Assembly: GCA_009602725.1 (NCBI GenBank)
Contig: WELB01000025.1
Span: 339,538 to 351,516 of the forward strand
DNA length: 11,979 bases
Origin: Spirogloea muscicola
Taxonomy: Eukaryota > Streptophyta > Zygnematophyceae > Spirogloeales > Spirogloeaceae
Direction: 5' to 3'
Numbering within the stretch: position 1 is the first letter of the stretch; the number at the start of each line of letters is the position of its first letter. The notes below the pieces were generated by a model that saw nothing but the letters and a program-made list of their open reading frames with translations, was not told where the DNA came from and made no database searches. Shown piece by piece: positions 1-8,026 of the stretch. Made by a program: the position numbers and the translations under genes.

Positions 1-44
1 GCCCCCCCCGGCCGCCCACCGCCCGCTGAGCCGACCCCGCCGCC

Positions 45-764
45 ATGGCGGCGGCTGCCAAAGGTCGAGGCGCGGCGCGCAGCCCGTCGCCGCGCGCCCC
101 TCGCCCTTACGGCACCCGCAGCTCGACTGCTGCAACGAGGGCTGCCATTGCCTCAGTGGCCGACCTTCCCACTCCTTCATCGGCCCCTTCAGCTTAGCTT
201 CTTCACGCCCCTCCCCGACGACGGCTGTGGAGCCTGAGCCCCTCCTTGCAGTCCCTGCTCCCGATGGGATAGCTCGGCTGGCGGACCCCGGCTCGGCCTC
301 CTCGGATGCAGAGTCGGAGGCCCCCAACATGGACCCCAGAGCCGGGATTGTTATCAGCGCGGCACAGTCAAGCGACTCCTCTACTGCGGACGGGCCCTTT
401 CTTTCCTGCCGGCCGCGAAGTCTGCTGCATCTACTCTCGACTCGAAGGCAACGCCCATCTCTTCCCCAAGCTCCAGCTGTGCATTCACCAGTCCCCGCCC
501 CGGAGCCGCCGCCACCACCATTACCACCAACACCAACTCCACCACCACCACCACCACCAGCACCAGTGCCGCCGCCACCATTACCTCCTCTACCTCCCCT
601 GTTACCTCTACCCGTACCTCTACCTCCCTTGCTGCCTCGACCTGTTGTCGTGAGACGCCATCCAGCTGGTGACCATCAAGAATGACCTCGCCCTCGGCAG
701 GGTCGGTCTCACGACCCGAGCCCAGCCCACACGGGCCTCCCAAACGCGCCAGACCAGAGAGTCC
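45..764 (+). pseudogene. Low-complexity N-terminal region of the retroelement ORF (frame decayed)
   Basis: A 50-codon ORF begins with ATG at 45 in a favourable context (gccgccATGG) and stops at 195-197. It is rich in Ala, Arg, Ser and Pro. Reading then continues in another frame as a Pro/Ser/Ala-rich sequence until a TGA at 683. From about 410 to 672 a second frame is equally plausible and gives a Ser/Thr/Ala-rich linker in place of polyproline. I cannot decide which frame was original. Unstructured N-terminal regions ahead of zinc fingers are common in retroelement ORFs, so I assign this to the element. An alternative is that the first 200 bases are an unrelated GC-rich host leader. No domain was recognised. 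Confidence 0.45.
511..640 (+). repeat. CCA/CCT trinucleotide-rich low-complexity tract
   Basis: Strongly three-periodic ACC/CCA and CCT units, purest between about 536 and 560, then mixed CTA-CCT units. One frame reads as polyproline, another as polythreonine/serine. It is probably a diverged simple repeat inside the element's N-terminal linker. Confidence 0.75.
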
Positions 765-766
765 CC

Positions 767-826
767 TGCCCAGTATGCCAGCAAAGTTTCAGCACGAGAG
801 GGCTGCCAGTCCATGTCTATCACTGC
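767..826 (+). other. N-terminal Cys/His zinc-finger motif of the retroelement
   Basis: The 20 codons read CPVCQQSFSTRGLPVHVYHC, that is C-X2-C-X11-H-X2-H followed directly by Cys. R2-type elements carry similar fingers with an F-S-T-x-x-G-L core in front of the RT, where they help bind target DNA. The spacing is one or two residues tighter than the classic C2H2 finger (X12, X3-5), so a C2HC arrangement using the final Cys is also possible. Confidence 0.65.
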
Positions 827-1553
827 CGCAATTGCCAGATTCGCCAGGAGCTGGCAGCGAGTTCACATGTGCCGGGCACCGTCTGGCCTCCACCACCCCC
901 TCCTTCAGAGAGCTGGCGTTGGGCTGCCACAGTGGACCTCACTCCCCTTCTCATCCCCGACGGCCTTCGAAACCTACGCCACTTTCCCAGATGGGCACGT
1001 CGTGAGTGCACCAAGGTTCTTACGTCTTACCTCGCACGCATCGAAGCGGACTTACAAGCCGGAAATGGGAGGAGTTGGCTCAGCAGCGTGCAGCAGCTGC
1101 TCGGGTCGCGCTCTCACAGCGGCGGGCGCGCAATGGATCAGTCAATCAGCCCACTCAACAGTCCACAGCTGGCAGTCTGGCACGCGCAAGACGTTTTGGC
1201 AGGGCAGGAGAACTCTCTTGGGCCGCTCAGGCCCTTTGCCCTTACCGCCTGGCTACTACCAACGACGCCACAGAGGCTATCTTGCGACAGCTCCACCCCC
1301 CTCCACAACACCCCCTCAAGCCCTGGGCTGGCGAGCTCCCCAGTCCTCTTGACCTATCGGCAGAGGCGCTCCGTGTGGCCCTGACCAAAGCCCCCTGGCA
1401 AGTGTCTGGATGGCTCTTTGAGCACCTACAGGACCTTTTCCTTGATGGGGATGAGAGGAGCTTCTCCCTGTTTCTGTCCACCTGCCGGCACATCGCCAGG
1501 GCTGCCGATCCACCACGCGTTGCCGACGCCTTAAATTGCAGCCACCTGCTGGC

Positions 1554-2105
1554 CCTTGCGAAGCCAACAGGCGGTGTGAGACCCATTGCGATGACGGAGG
1601 TTATCATGCGGCTGGTACCAAAGGCCGTGTGCAGCGAGCTGAAACCCCAGTTGACCAGCCACCTATCACACCCCACCAATTTGGTGCTGGCATGTCCTGC
1701 GGTGCGGAGACCCTCGTCCAGGGCATCCGCGCTGCTCTCGACGTGGACCCTTCAACGATGGTCCTTGGGCTGGATATCAGTAACGCCTTGACCACAGTGG
1801 AGCGCAGCGTCATCATGGAGGAGCTGCGCGACCACTTCCCTTCCCTTATACCCTTTTTCCTCATGGCCTATGGCCGTCCAGGGCGGCTGCTGTGGCAAGC
1901 CCGAGAGTCGTGGAAGACGCTGTGGTCATCTTCTGGCACAGGCCAGGGGGATCCCCTTAACCCAATCCTGTTTGCCTTGGCACATTGCCATACACGGCGC
2001 ACCCAGAGCCAACACCCAGACCTCCTCTTCCCCTCCTACGCGGACGATACAGACATCATTGGACCTCCAGCTGAGGTCATGGCGGCTGACCCCTTGCTCG
2101 TTCGT
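1554..2105 (+). other. Reverse transcriptase palm domain of the retroelement
   Basis: The domain begins with LAKPTGGVRPIAMTEVIMR, the usual K-P-x-G-G-x-R-P-I motif. A shift near 1670 then moves to the frame with HQFGAGMSCGAE. Motif A reads VLGLDISNAL with the catalytic Asp at 1773-1775. Motif B reads GTGQGDPLNPILFALA from about 1935. Motif C is SYADDTDIIG with YADD at 2037-2048. All three catalytic aspartates are therefore still encoded, although the frame is broken both inside and just after the domain. Confidence 0.9.
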
Positions 2106-2298
2106 TAGCTGGATCTGATGGTCCTGCGGATTTGCCCGTCCAAGAGCGTGGCATGGTTCCCACGCGCTCTCCCCGCCAACCTCCAGCTCCCCCATGGCTG
2201 CCAGACCCCTGCCAATGGGCTAACCATCCTCAAGGTCCCCCTCAGCACACCAGCTCACGTGGCGGTGAACTTGCGGAAACGCCTTCAACTACACCTTG

Positions 2299-2324
2299 CC
2301 CCCCTCCCTTCCCTTCCCTTCCTT
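2299..2324 (+). repeat. Pure pyrimidine tract with CCCTT repeats
   Basis: 26 uninterrupted pyrimidines, including three tandem CCCTT units at 2306-2320, lie in the segment after the RT. It is a short simple repeat and a likely place for slippage. Confidence 0.7.
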
Positions 2325-3022
2325 GGGAACACACAGCTGGCGTTGGCCATTCTCACTTGCTGCATCGGCCAACGGGCATGCTACCTGCAACGAACAGTCG
2401 CCCCAATGGGCATGGTGGGCGAGCTTTACAAGGAATTCGACAACTCCCTTCTACAGTCCCTGGCATCTCTTCTACGTTCTTCATCTTTCCCCTCCGCCTC
2501 ATCTTCCCTCCAAGCTTCCCTTCCCACTTGCATGGGCGGCCTTGACTGCCGGTCGTTGGAGCAGACGGCGCAAGCAGCTTTCCTGGGCTGCTGGCACCAA
2601 ATCGCCTCTCTGCTCCCTAGCGCTTCCCTTGCCTCCACAACCCTATACGCAGCGTGGAGGAAGGCTCCTTCCCTTCCAAGCGGATCTGAGGAGCATCCGT
2701 GACTTAGCCATCAGCTCTTTTCCCTCTCTCCAACCCCTACTTACGCCATTCTCCGTCCTCGCCCAAGCTTCTGATAGAGGGGCACAATCCAACTGGTTAC
2801 AGCAGTGGTAGACGAGCGCCGCAGAAGGTTGAGGAGGCTGCCACAGATTCAGAACAATCCAAGGAGCCTGGCAGACTTAATTCTCTAGCCACACCTGGTG
2901 CCACCGACTGGATCACCTCACACGCCGTCGCCAACGCCTTCAGCATGAGCTCCGAGGCCTTTCGGACGTCGCTTCACCTCTTCCTCGAACTCCCACCCAA
3001 CTGCCTGATTGGGGTGCGCCAG

Positions 3023-3079
3023 TGTGAGTGCGGCTTCCGTGCAGAGGGTGCTGAGCTCGCCACTCACATGCTGAGATGC
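3023..3079 (+). other. C-terminal Cys/His knuckle of the retroelement
   Basis: Pattern C-X-C-X11-H-X3-C (CECGF...THMLRC), preceded by a short LELPPNCLIGVRQ stretch. A Cys/His knuckle at this place, between RT and endonuclease, is a hallmark of R2-type elements. The spacing here is looser than the usual C-X1-3-C-X7-8-H-X4-C form. Confidence 0.7.
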
Positions 3080-3199
3080 CCCACTGGACCAGAAGTGGTG
3101 GGCATCCACAACCTCCTCCGCGATGCTCTGGCGGGTTTGATGCGCGACGCCGGCTACCGTGCGGTCGCGGAAGTCAACGACATCATGCCTATTACCACA

Positions 3200-3460
3200 A
3201 ACGCCCAGGGACGTCATCATCGCCGCACACTTGACATTGTGGGCGTGCAACCTGGTGGAGGACCACGGGCCTTGGTCGATGTCGTCGTTACGGAGGCGTA
3301 TAAAGGTCCGGCATCGACAAACATCGCAGGCCATGCAGTGGGCGGTGCTGAACAAAGAAAGCTGCAGCACTACTCTGATTACCCCCGATGCGATTAGCTC
3401 CTGCCAGCGGCAGTCGACATCTTTGGCTGTCTGGGTCCTCGCTTCCACACTCTCCTGCAG
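3200..3460 (+). other. Restriction-like endonuclease domain of the retroelement, interrupted by TAG
   Basis: The core reads RRTLDIVGVQ, then 14 residues after the first Asp (3233-3235) a second Asp (3278-3280) in ALVDVVVTEA. This fits the D-X12-14-D layout of the PD-(D/E)XK-like nuclease of R2-type elements. A Lys/Arg-rich helix (AEQRKLQHY) follows, and after an in-frame TAG at 3395-3397 the conserved tail continues as AAVDIFGCLGPRFHTLL. The first Asp follows Leu rather than Pro. The nuclease normally cuts the target and supplies the primer end. Confidence 0.75.
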
Positions 3461-3622
3461 AATATTGCCAAATTAAGCTACACACGACGTGCAGATGTGT
3501 TTCCGGCTGAGCTGAGATGCGCCTGCCAGCTGCATATCTGTCGTTCTTGCGACGACGAGTTTCGGCCTGTTTGCAGCGTGCTCAGGCTAATGCTTTGCAC
3601 CAGAAAGCTGGGCGAGCTCTAG

Positions 3623-4229
3623 TTGGTGGCACAAGGGCTCTTTATCTACATCGTGTATTCAGGCATCGGTTAGCTACCTTCATGTTTTGACCCGTGGTCA
3701 CTGAGCGGGTCAACCTGCTGTAGGTCATGCAGGTCTTCAGATGTGCTTGCCTTTGTACTTGGCCATTTGGCCTTCGTTTGTTCCAAATACAAGAAATTCC
3801 CCTTTGGAAGAGCTCACTTCTTAGCTGGCTTTGTTCATTGTCCAGCTATGTCCAGTGTCCTTCTGTTCGCTCCTGTATTCTCCTGCAAGCTCCTATCCGC
3901 GGTAGTCTCGTGCATAGCTGTGTGGTTTCGGGCGCCTTTCGGCTCTGTGGACCTTGTCCATCCTCAGCGGGCTGGCCTTTCACAGCCACTGCATTGAATT
4001 GGTAGAGCTGTCGTCCATATTCTGGCCTGGCCAGTAACGACCATTGCCCTTCACTGTTTTTCTACTGGAAGAGTGTGTGTGCCTAGCTAGCTCAGAGTGT
4101 GCTGTGCAGACTCAGCACTGCGCCTGCAGGCGGCGCTGTGGCGCCTTGCTGCGGCCGAGCGCGCAGCAACGCCACAGCCGCGCAGAAGCTGGCCGCCGCC
4201 GCGAGGCCTGCCCGGTGCCAGGGCCCGGC
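3623..4229 (+). other. Gene-free stretch: retroelement 3' UTR and presumed AAMP promoter/5' UTR
   Basis: No coding segment is supported here. Up to about 4080 the DNA is T-rich and of moderate GC. From about 4110 it becomes very GC-rich, as expected for the leader of the next gene. No TATA box was recognised. The frame of the next gene stays open upstream to about 4044 but contains no ATG before 4230. Where the retroelement ends and host DNA begins is not visible. Confidence 0.5.
3687..3713 (+). other. Perfect 8-bp hairpin in the presumed 3' UTR of the retroelement
   Basis: TTGACCCG at 3687-3694 pairs with CGGGTCAA at 3706-3713 across an 11-base loop. It lies 65 bases after the final stop. 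In several non-LTR families the RT recognises a 3' UTR stem-loop, so this is a candidate recognition element. Chance occurrence cannot be excluded. Confidence 0.45.
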
Positions 4230-7173
4230 ATGCGGGGCGACAGCGGCGACGGTGGCGGCGACGGCGCCGGCAGCAGCGACGACGAAGGCGAGTACTTCGT
4301 GGACGAGGAGGACGTGCGGCGCGCACTCCACGAAGACGGCGATGGCGACGATAATGACGGCGACGACGGCGACGACGACGACGATGACGAAGGTCGTGGC
4401 GGCGGCATGCCGCTTCCATGACCACCGGCGGAGCCGGCTGGCTGCCGGAGCGCCGTGCGCTGAGGCCGCCATGGGGGCCTTGGCTGTGGCAGCAGCTGCG
4501 CCGGCGGCGGGGCCATCCGAGGACGACGGCAAGGGCGGCGACGGCGGCTCGCGCGACGGTGAGTCCCGCCAGGCTAGCACTCGCGTGGACGTGGGCGACC
4601 ACGTCGCCCAGCTGACTGGCGGCCCGGCTGCCGAGTGGCCATGGCAGAGGCGGCGTCGGCCATGAGCGAGGGCGACGAGCCCGAAGGCGACGACGCGGTG
4701 CACGTCTTCGCGGGCCACAGCGGTGCGAGGCGCCCGCGCTGCCGTCGCCGCTCCGCTCTCCCGCTGCCATTGTCGGCGCGCTCGCCTCTTGAACGAAACC
4801 CACGAGTGCCGTCGTCGTCGCTGGCAGGCCCAGTGTACACCGTGGCGTGCAGCCCGGCGGAGCTCGGCCTGGTGGCGTCCGGCGGCGGCGACGACGTCGC
4901 GTACCTCTGGCGCATCGGGGCGGACGACGAACCGGCGCGCCTCGCAGGTCTGGTCGTTGCCCCGGACGTGCAGGACCGGCCCGGCAGCTGTGTGGCCAGC
5001 CCTTAGTCTGGTTATGGTGGCCCGACCAGTCCAGGGCATGGCGACTCGGTCGTGGCGCTGGCGTTCAGCCACGACGGCGCGCTGCTGGCGACCGGCGGCC
5101 TCGACGGCCTGGTCCACGTGTGGGACGCAGCCTCTGGCCGCCTGCTGCACAAGCTCGAAGGGCCTGGCGAGGGCATCGAGGTCAGTCGATGCGTTGTCAC
5201 TCCTTGTGCTTGTATCTCGACTCAGTCCTCCAAGGCCGACGACCAGAACCCTTATTCACTGCCAAAGACTGAGCTTTTCGAGCCGTCGTTCTGCTGCTGA
5301 GCATGCCTGGTTGATTGCCGCCGCTACGGGCTGCGCAGTGGCTCCAGTGGCATCCCCGCGGCCACGTGGTGGTGGCTGGCAGCGAGGACTTCACGGCGTG
5401 GATGTGGAACGCAGACTCGGCGGACTGCTTGGCCGTGTTTTCTGGCCATGCAGGTGCTGTCACGTGCGGCAGCTTCACCCCGGATGGTAAGCGGCTGACG
5501 CCGCCTCTCCTTGAGGAGGGCAGGCATGTCCATGGCTTTTGGCAGTTTACGTGTGGCTGTCCTCTGGCTCATGGTGGCACCAAGCTTGGGGAGCAAGCAC
5601 CTCTTGCAGGCAAGGCTGTGGTCACTGGCTCCGAGGACGCCACGCTCCGCATCTGGAGTCCGAAGAGCGGCGAGGTGTCCTCCGTGATCCAAGGTACATC
5701 CGGCAGCGCCGCCTGATTTGACTGCTAGCCCTCATGTCAATGTAGTCCATCTAATTCTGTGTCCTCAGCCCTACTCGCATGATGCTGAATCCAGCACTGA
5801 CATCTTGCCCTCTGCGAGTAGATGAGAAGTTAAACGGGGCCTGACCAACTCGGCAGGGCATGGCTTCCACTCGGAGGGCTTGACCTCGCTTCGAATCAGC
5901 AACGACTCCTTTGTCGCAGTCACCGGGTCCACTGATAACACGGCGCGGGTCGTGTCGCTGCAGAGCCACAAGGTGTGTGACCACTTACCTCCTTAAAGTC
6001 AAGCTCGACACGCACAGGCCTCTTCTGGCAGCCAAACACTGGCCCGAGTGTGCACTACTCTGCGTACAGTCAAGTCATAGGCCTGTAAAAGAGAAGTCTA
6101 GCTGGAGCTCTATTTGGAGCCTGAGGTTGGCAATGGAGATCTGCACATGCGGCTGCTTAGCAGAGCATTTTGCCTTGCTCGCTGTTGATGTCACAGGTTG
6201 TGGGGGCCCTGGCAGAGCACACGGACTCTGTGGAAAGTGTGGGCCTGTGCTCTTGGTGAACACATCATGCCCTTGCCATGCCTAGGACTGGGAAATGGCT
6301 GAAGATTAAGCTGAACGCACAATACCAGGCCATGATCTAGTAAGCATGCTGTTGGAACCTCCTCAATTTCGTTTTAATTGGTGAGTAGCACTGCTTACAA
6401 GCATGCAAGTTGACTATTTAGCTGCTACAAACAGTATGACTGGAAGATGCCCATCTGCAGGGATCACAATGTTGATGTTACTTCCTGGCCCTCATACAGC
6501 TTGCCAATGGCTGCCACTGGTTCCTTGGACGGCAAGGTCATCCTGTGGGACCTTAATACCTTGCAAGTCAGAAGCGCATGTAGGCACGACGTGAGTGTCT
6601 CACTACTTTTCCTTGCCCACCTGCCCTAGCTCCTCCGGTCATTGTGAGAAACAGTCATCAAGGGCAACAGTCATACATACAAGAAGAATTTCCCTCACAC
6701 ACATTTCTCACGCAAATTTCCTGTAAATGCTTGGGCTTGCTCAATAGCCAATGTGTCTCTGTTGGCTCTGGCTCGGCTCACTTAGCTTGACTTCCTGTAA
6801 GTTCCTTGTTGGAGCACTTCATCAGGTTGGCGTGGTGAAGATCCTCTGGCATCCCAGTTCACCGCTGGTGTATGCCGGTGACTTGTCCGGCTCTGTACGC
6901 GTGTGGGATGGAAGGACGGGCAATGTTGCTCGAATGTTCCAAGGGCATCGTGACTCTCTGCTAGACCTTGCCATCACTAGGTAAGGCAGCTCTGCATCAA
7001 TCAACACTTCGAATCTGAAGCACACGCATAACTTAGCCTGAGCTTGCTTTTAGCTGGGGATCAGATGTTTCTTTGCTAACACTTGCTCTTGCTTGGAGGG
7101 GTGCCTGTGCAGTGATGGCGCATTCATTCTTTCAGGTTCAGATGATCATACTGCTAGAGTGTTTGGCATGTAG
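4230..7173 (+). CDS. AAMP: WD40-repeat protein of the AAMP/Sqt1 family, 12 exons, 427 aa
   Basis: Predicted exons: 4230-4392, 4493-4558, 4648-4722, 4828-4947, 5035-5180, 5339-5486, 5610-5693, 5857-5972, 6197-6255, 6500-6590, 6826-6980 and 7113-7173. They sum to 1284 bases in one frame and end in TAG. Introns are 87-244 bases, all GT...CAG. The start is the first in-frame ATG. Residues 17-54 are strongly acidic and contain EYFVDEEDV, like the acidic leader of plant AAMP proteins. Residues from about 90 form a WD40 propeller; diagnostic pieces are EWLQWHPRGHVVVAGSED, ATLRIWSP, HTDSVESVGLCS, DGKVILWDL, SVRVWDGRTG and the last blade ending HTARVFGM. Length matches human AAMP (434 aa, from memory). 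Yeast Sqt1 is a cytosolic chaperone of ribosomal protein uL16; a shared role here is inference. The first intron is the least certain. Confidence 0.88.
4321..4391 (+). repeat. GAC/GAT-rich tract coding the acidic run of AAMP
   Basis: Three-periodic GAC, GAT and GGC units code for an almost uninterrupted Asp/Gly stretch ending DDDDDDE. It is an expandable microsatellite-like tract within exon 1, so its length may vary between alleles. Confidence 0.75.
4393..4495 (+). other. AAMP intron 1 with a tandem NAGNAG acceptor
   Basis: The donor is GAAG|gtcgtg at 4393. The acceptor region reads ggcagcag, giving ends at 4492 or 4495. Both keep the frame and differ by a single alanine. Retaining the intron reaches a TGA at 4419-4421. 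An in-frame ATG at 4471 inside the intron could start a shorter protein that lacks the acidic leader. Confidence 0.55.
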
Positions 7174-7670
7174 TCACTTGAACTCAAATGCAAACAATTG
7201 CTACAATACAAATATCGCATAAGCACTTGCTGTCCTGTGAATCCAGTTTGATTGTCAGCTTCTGCGGCGAAGCGTCGAGGATAGTAGAGTTGATGTCTGC
7301 CAACTGCTAATGAACTAGTGGACATACTGGGCAATAGCAACTGAAATGCAAATTGGATGCACTGCCAAGGCACCCACAGGCCACCAGCCTCTTATCTAAA
7401 GACAGACCATCAGAACAACCAGAAAATTTAGCCTTATTGATGCTCAAGCAATGATGCTGCAAAAATAATGGAGGCATGCTACACAAATACCTATTTCCAC
7501 TGTCTATCTTATAACACTGCTCAACATGTCTAAGGACACAGATAAGTAATTCGACAGTAATTTCCAACGCCATGTCAGAGGAGCAGCTGCTCCTGCATGC
7601 ATGATCACAGTGCCAGCAGCGTAACTGGCGCAACCTACTGACCTGGACAGCAATTTCAGTACATGATATG

Positions 7671-7675
7671 TGTAA
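7671..7675 (+). terminator. Candidate TGTAA poly(A) signal of AAMP
   Basis: The only TGTAA I found on the plus strand between the AAMP stop and 7800. It would give a 3' UTR of roughly 510-520 bases, a normal length in chlorophytes, where TGTAA is the usual signal 10-20 bases before cleavage. Confidence 0.4.
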
Positions 7676-7681
7676 TTGTTA

Positions 7682-7750
7682 GCTAGACCACAGCGACTAC
7701 AGGATGTAGCTCATGCTAAACACGAGTGGTCTGCTAGACCACATTGACTA
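7682..7750. repeat. Direct repeat pair with an embedded 7-bp hairpin
   Basis: An 18-base unit at 7682-7699 (GCTAGACCACAGCGACTA) recurs at 7733-7750 with two mismatches, a spacing of 51 bases. The second copy overlaps a perfect inverted repeat: GTGGTCT at 7726-7732 and AGACCAC at 7736-7742 with a 3-base loop. It might mark a transcript end or be a remnant of a small mobile element; function unknown. Confidence 0.6.
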
Positions 7751-7805
7751 GAACAAATATAAAGGCGAGAGAAGTAGGCCCAACTCAGATGCCCGGACCA
7801 GGCGC

Positions 7806-7928
7806 ATGGCTAATGCTTCACTGGCGGCATCTGTGAGAGTGCATGAAGGGACAATGCAGAGCCAACTATGGATCGCACATCACCCTCGGCTGAACGAGGC
7901 TATCATCCATGCCATATTGTGTTATTGA
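7806..7928 (+). CDS. Doubtful small ORF, 40 aa
   Basis: ATG at 7806 in the context cgcATGG opens 40 codons ending in TGA (begins MANASLAASVRVHEG, ends ILCY). A TATAAA lies at 7758-7763, 43 bases upstream. I recognise no family, signal peptide or motif. The position between two convergent 3' UTRs argues against a gene, and an ORF this short is expected by chance. Listed only because the TATA-like box and start context coincide. Confidence 0.12.
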   Translation: MANASLAASVRVHEGTMQSQLWIAHHPRLNEAIIHAILCY

Positions 7929-7980
7929 CCTGCCATTCTAGGAGGCCATCGAGACGGAGACTATATATGGAGCAGCCGAT

Positions 7981-7985
7981 TTACA
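7981..7985 (-). terminator. Candidate TGTAA poly(A) signal of the methyltransferase gene
   Basis: On the minus strand TGTAA begins 42 bases after the TAG at 8029-8027. It fits the green-algal signal and would give a short 3' UTR of about 60 bases. Confidence 0.5.
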
Positions 7986-8026
7986 GCAGACACCTCTGTG
8001 GCCTTCTACTTCGCAACAACCCACGA

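Larger units (their letters stand above)
767..3622 (+). pseudogene. Broken pol ORF: Cys/His finger, reverse transcriptase, C-terminal knuckle and endonuclease
   Basis: This is the catalytic polyprotein of the retroelement. It would nick target DNA with the endonuclease and prime cDNA synthesis with the reverse transcriptase. Readable pieces: finger and linker in one frame to about 1060; a segment containing GELSWAAQAL and the first RT motifs to about 1670; the RT palm from about 1670 through YADD and the thumb to the TGA at 2700; two short linker pieces in shifted frames to about 2880; then the C-terminal domain to the TAG at 3620-3622. Two more stops lie in frame, both TAG, at 2106-2108 and 3395-3397, and matching protein resumes right after each. 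With five frame changes and two stops no full product can be made. Several changes fall near short homopolymers, so a few could be sequence errors, but the flanking genes show none. Confidence 0.85.
1..3720 (+). mobile_element. Degenerate R2-like non-LTR retrotransposon (LINE) with restriction-like endonuclease
   Basis: The region reads as one retroelement in order on the plus strand: a low-complexity N-terminal part, a Cys/His finger at 767, a reverse transcriptase with the YADD box at 2037, a C-terminal Cys/His knuckle at 3023, a restriction-like endonuclease at about 3200-3460, and a final TAG at 3620. This order is that of site-directed, R2-type elements that copy themselves by target-primed reverse transcription. 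No LTRs, and no gag-, integrase- or AP-endonuclease-like segments were seen. Coding continuity needs frame changes near 1060, 1670, 2680, 2785 and 2880, plus read-through of TAG at 2106 and 3395, so this copy should be dead. Both ends are uncertain: the 5' end may lie before the window, and I saw no poly(A) tail or target-site duplication. The 3' limit is set just past a hairpin at 3687-3713. Confidence 0.85.
7174..8026. other. Convergent intergenic spacer with presumed 3' UTRs
   Basis: The stretch lies between the stop codons of two convergent genes. It is AT-richer than the 5' parts of the genes and has no domain-bearing ORF; antisense ORFs up to 108 codons look random. It should contain the AAMP 3' UTR up to about 7690 and the methyltransferase 3' UTR down to about 7960. 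Confidence 0.6.

Noticed and set aside
1-24. Possible G-quadruplex on the minus strand at the window start
   Set aside because: C-runs are present but uneven and at the sequence edge, with no gene context to give them meaning.
2106-3397. Stop-codon recoding (TAG as glutamine)
   Set aside because: Both host genes end in TAG and the element also carries frameshifts, so inactivating mutations explain the stops better.
1-3720. LTR retrotransposon or retrovirus-like element
   Set aside because: No LTR pair, protease, RNase H or integrase motifs were found. The C-terminal knuckle and endonuclease-like domain fit the R2-type non-LTR group.
3727-4005. 92-codon plus-strand ORF between the retroelement and AAMP
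   Set aside because: No family, odd Cys/Ser/Leu composition, and an overlapping frame is equally open. Expected by chance in T-rich, stop-poor DNA.
4092-5150. 352-codon open frame on the minus strand, antisense to AAMP
   Set aside because: It mirrors very GC-rich, repeat-coded exons and introns of AAMP, has Arg/Ala-biased low-complexity sequence and no recognisable domain.
7307-7633. 108-codon minus-strand ORF in the convergent spacer
   Set aside because: No motif or domain, no good start context, and it lies across the presumed AAMP 3' UTR.
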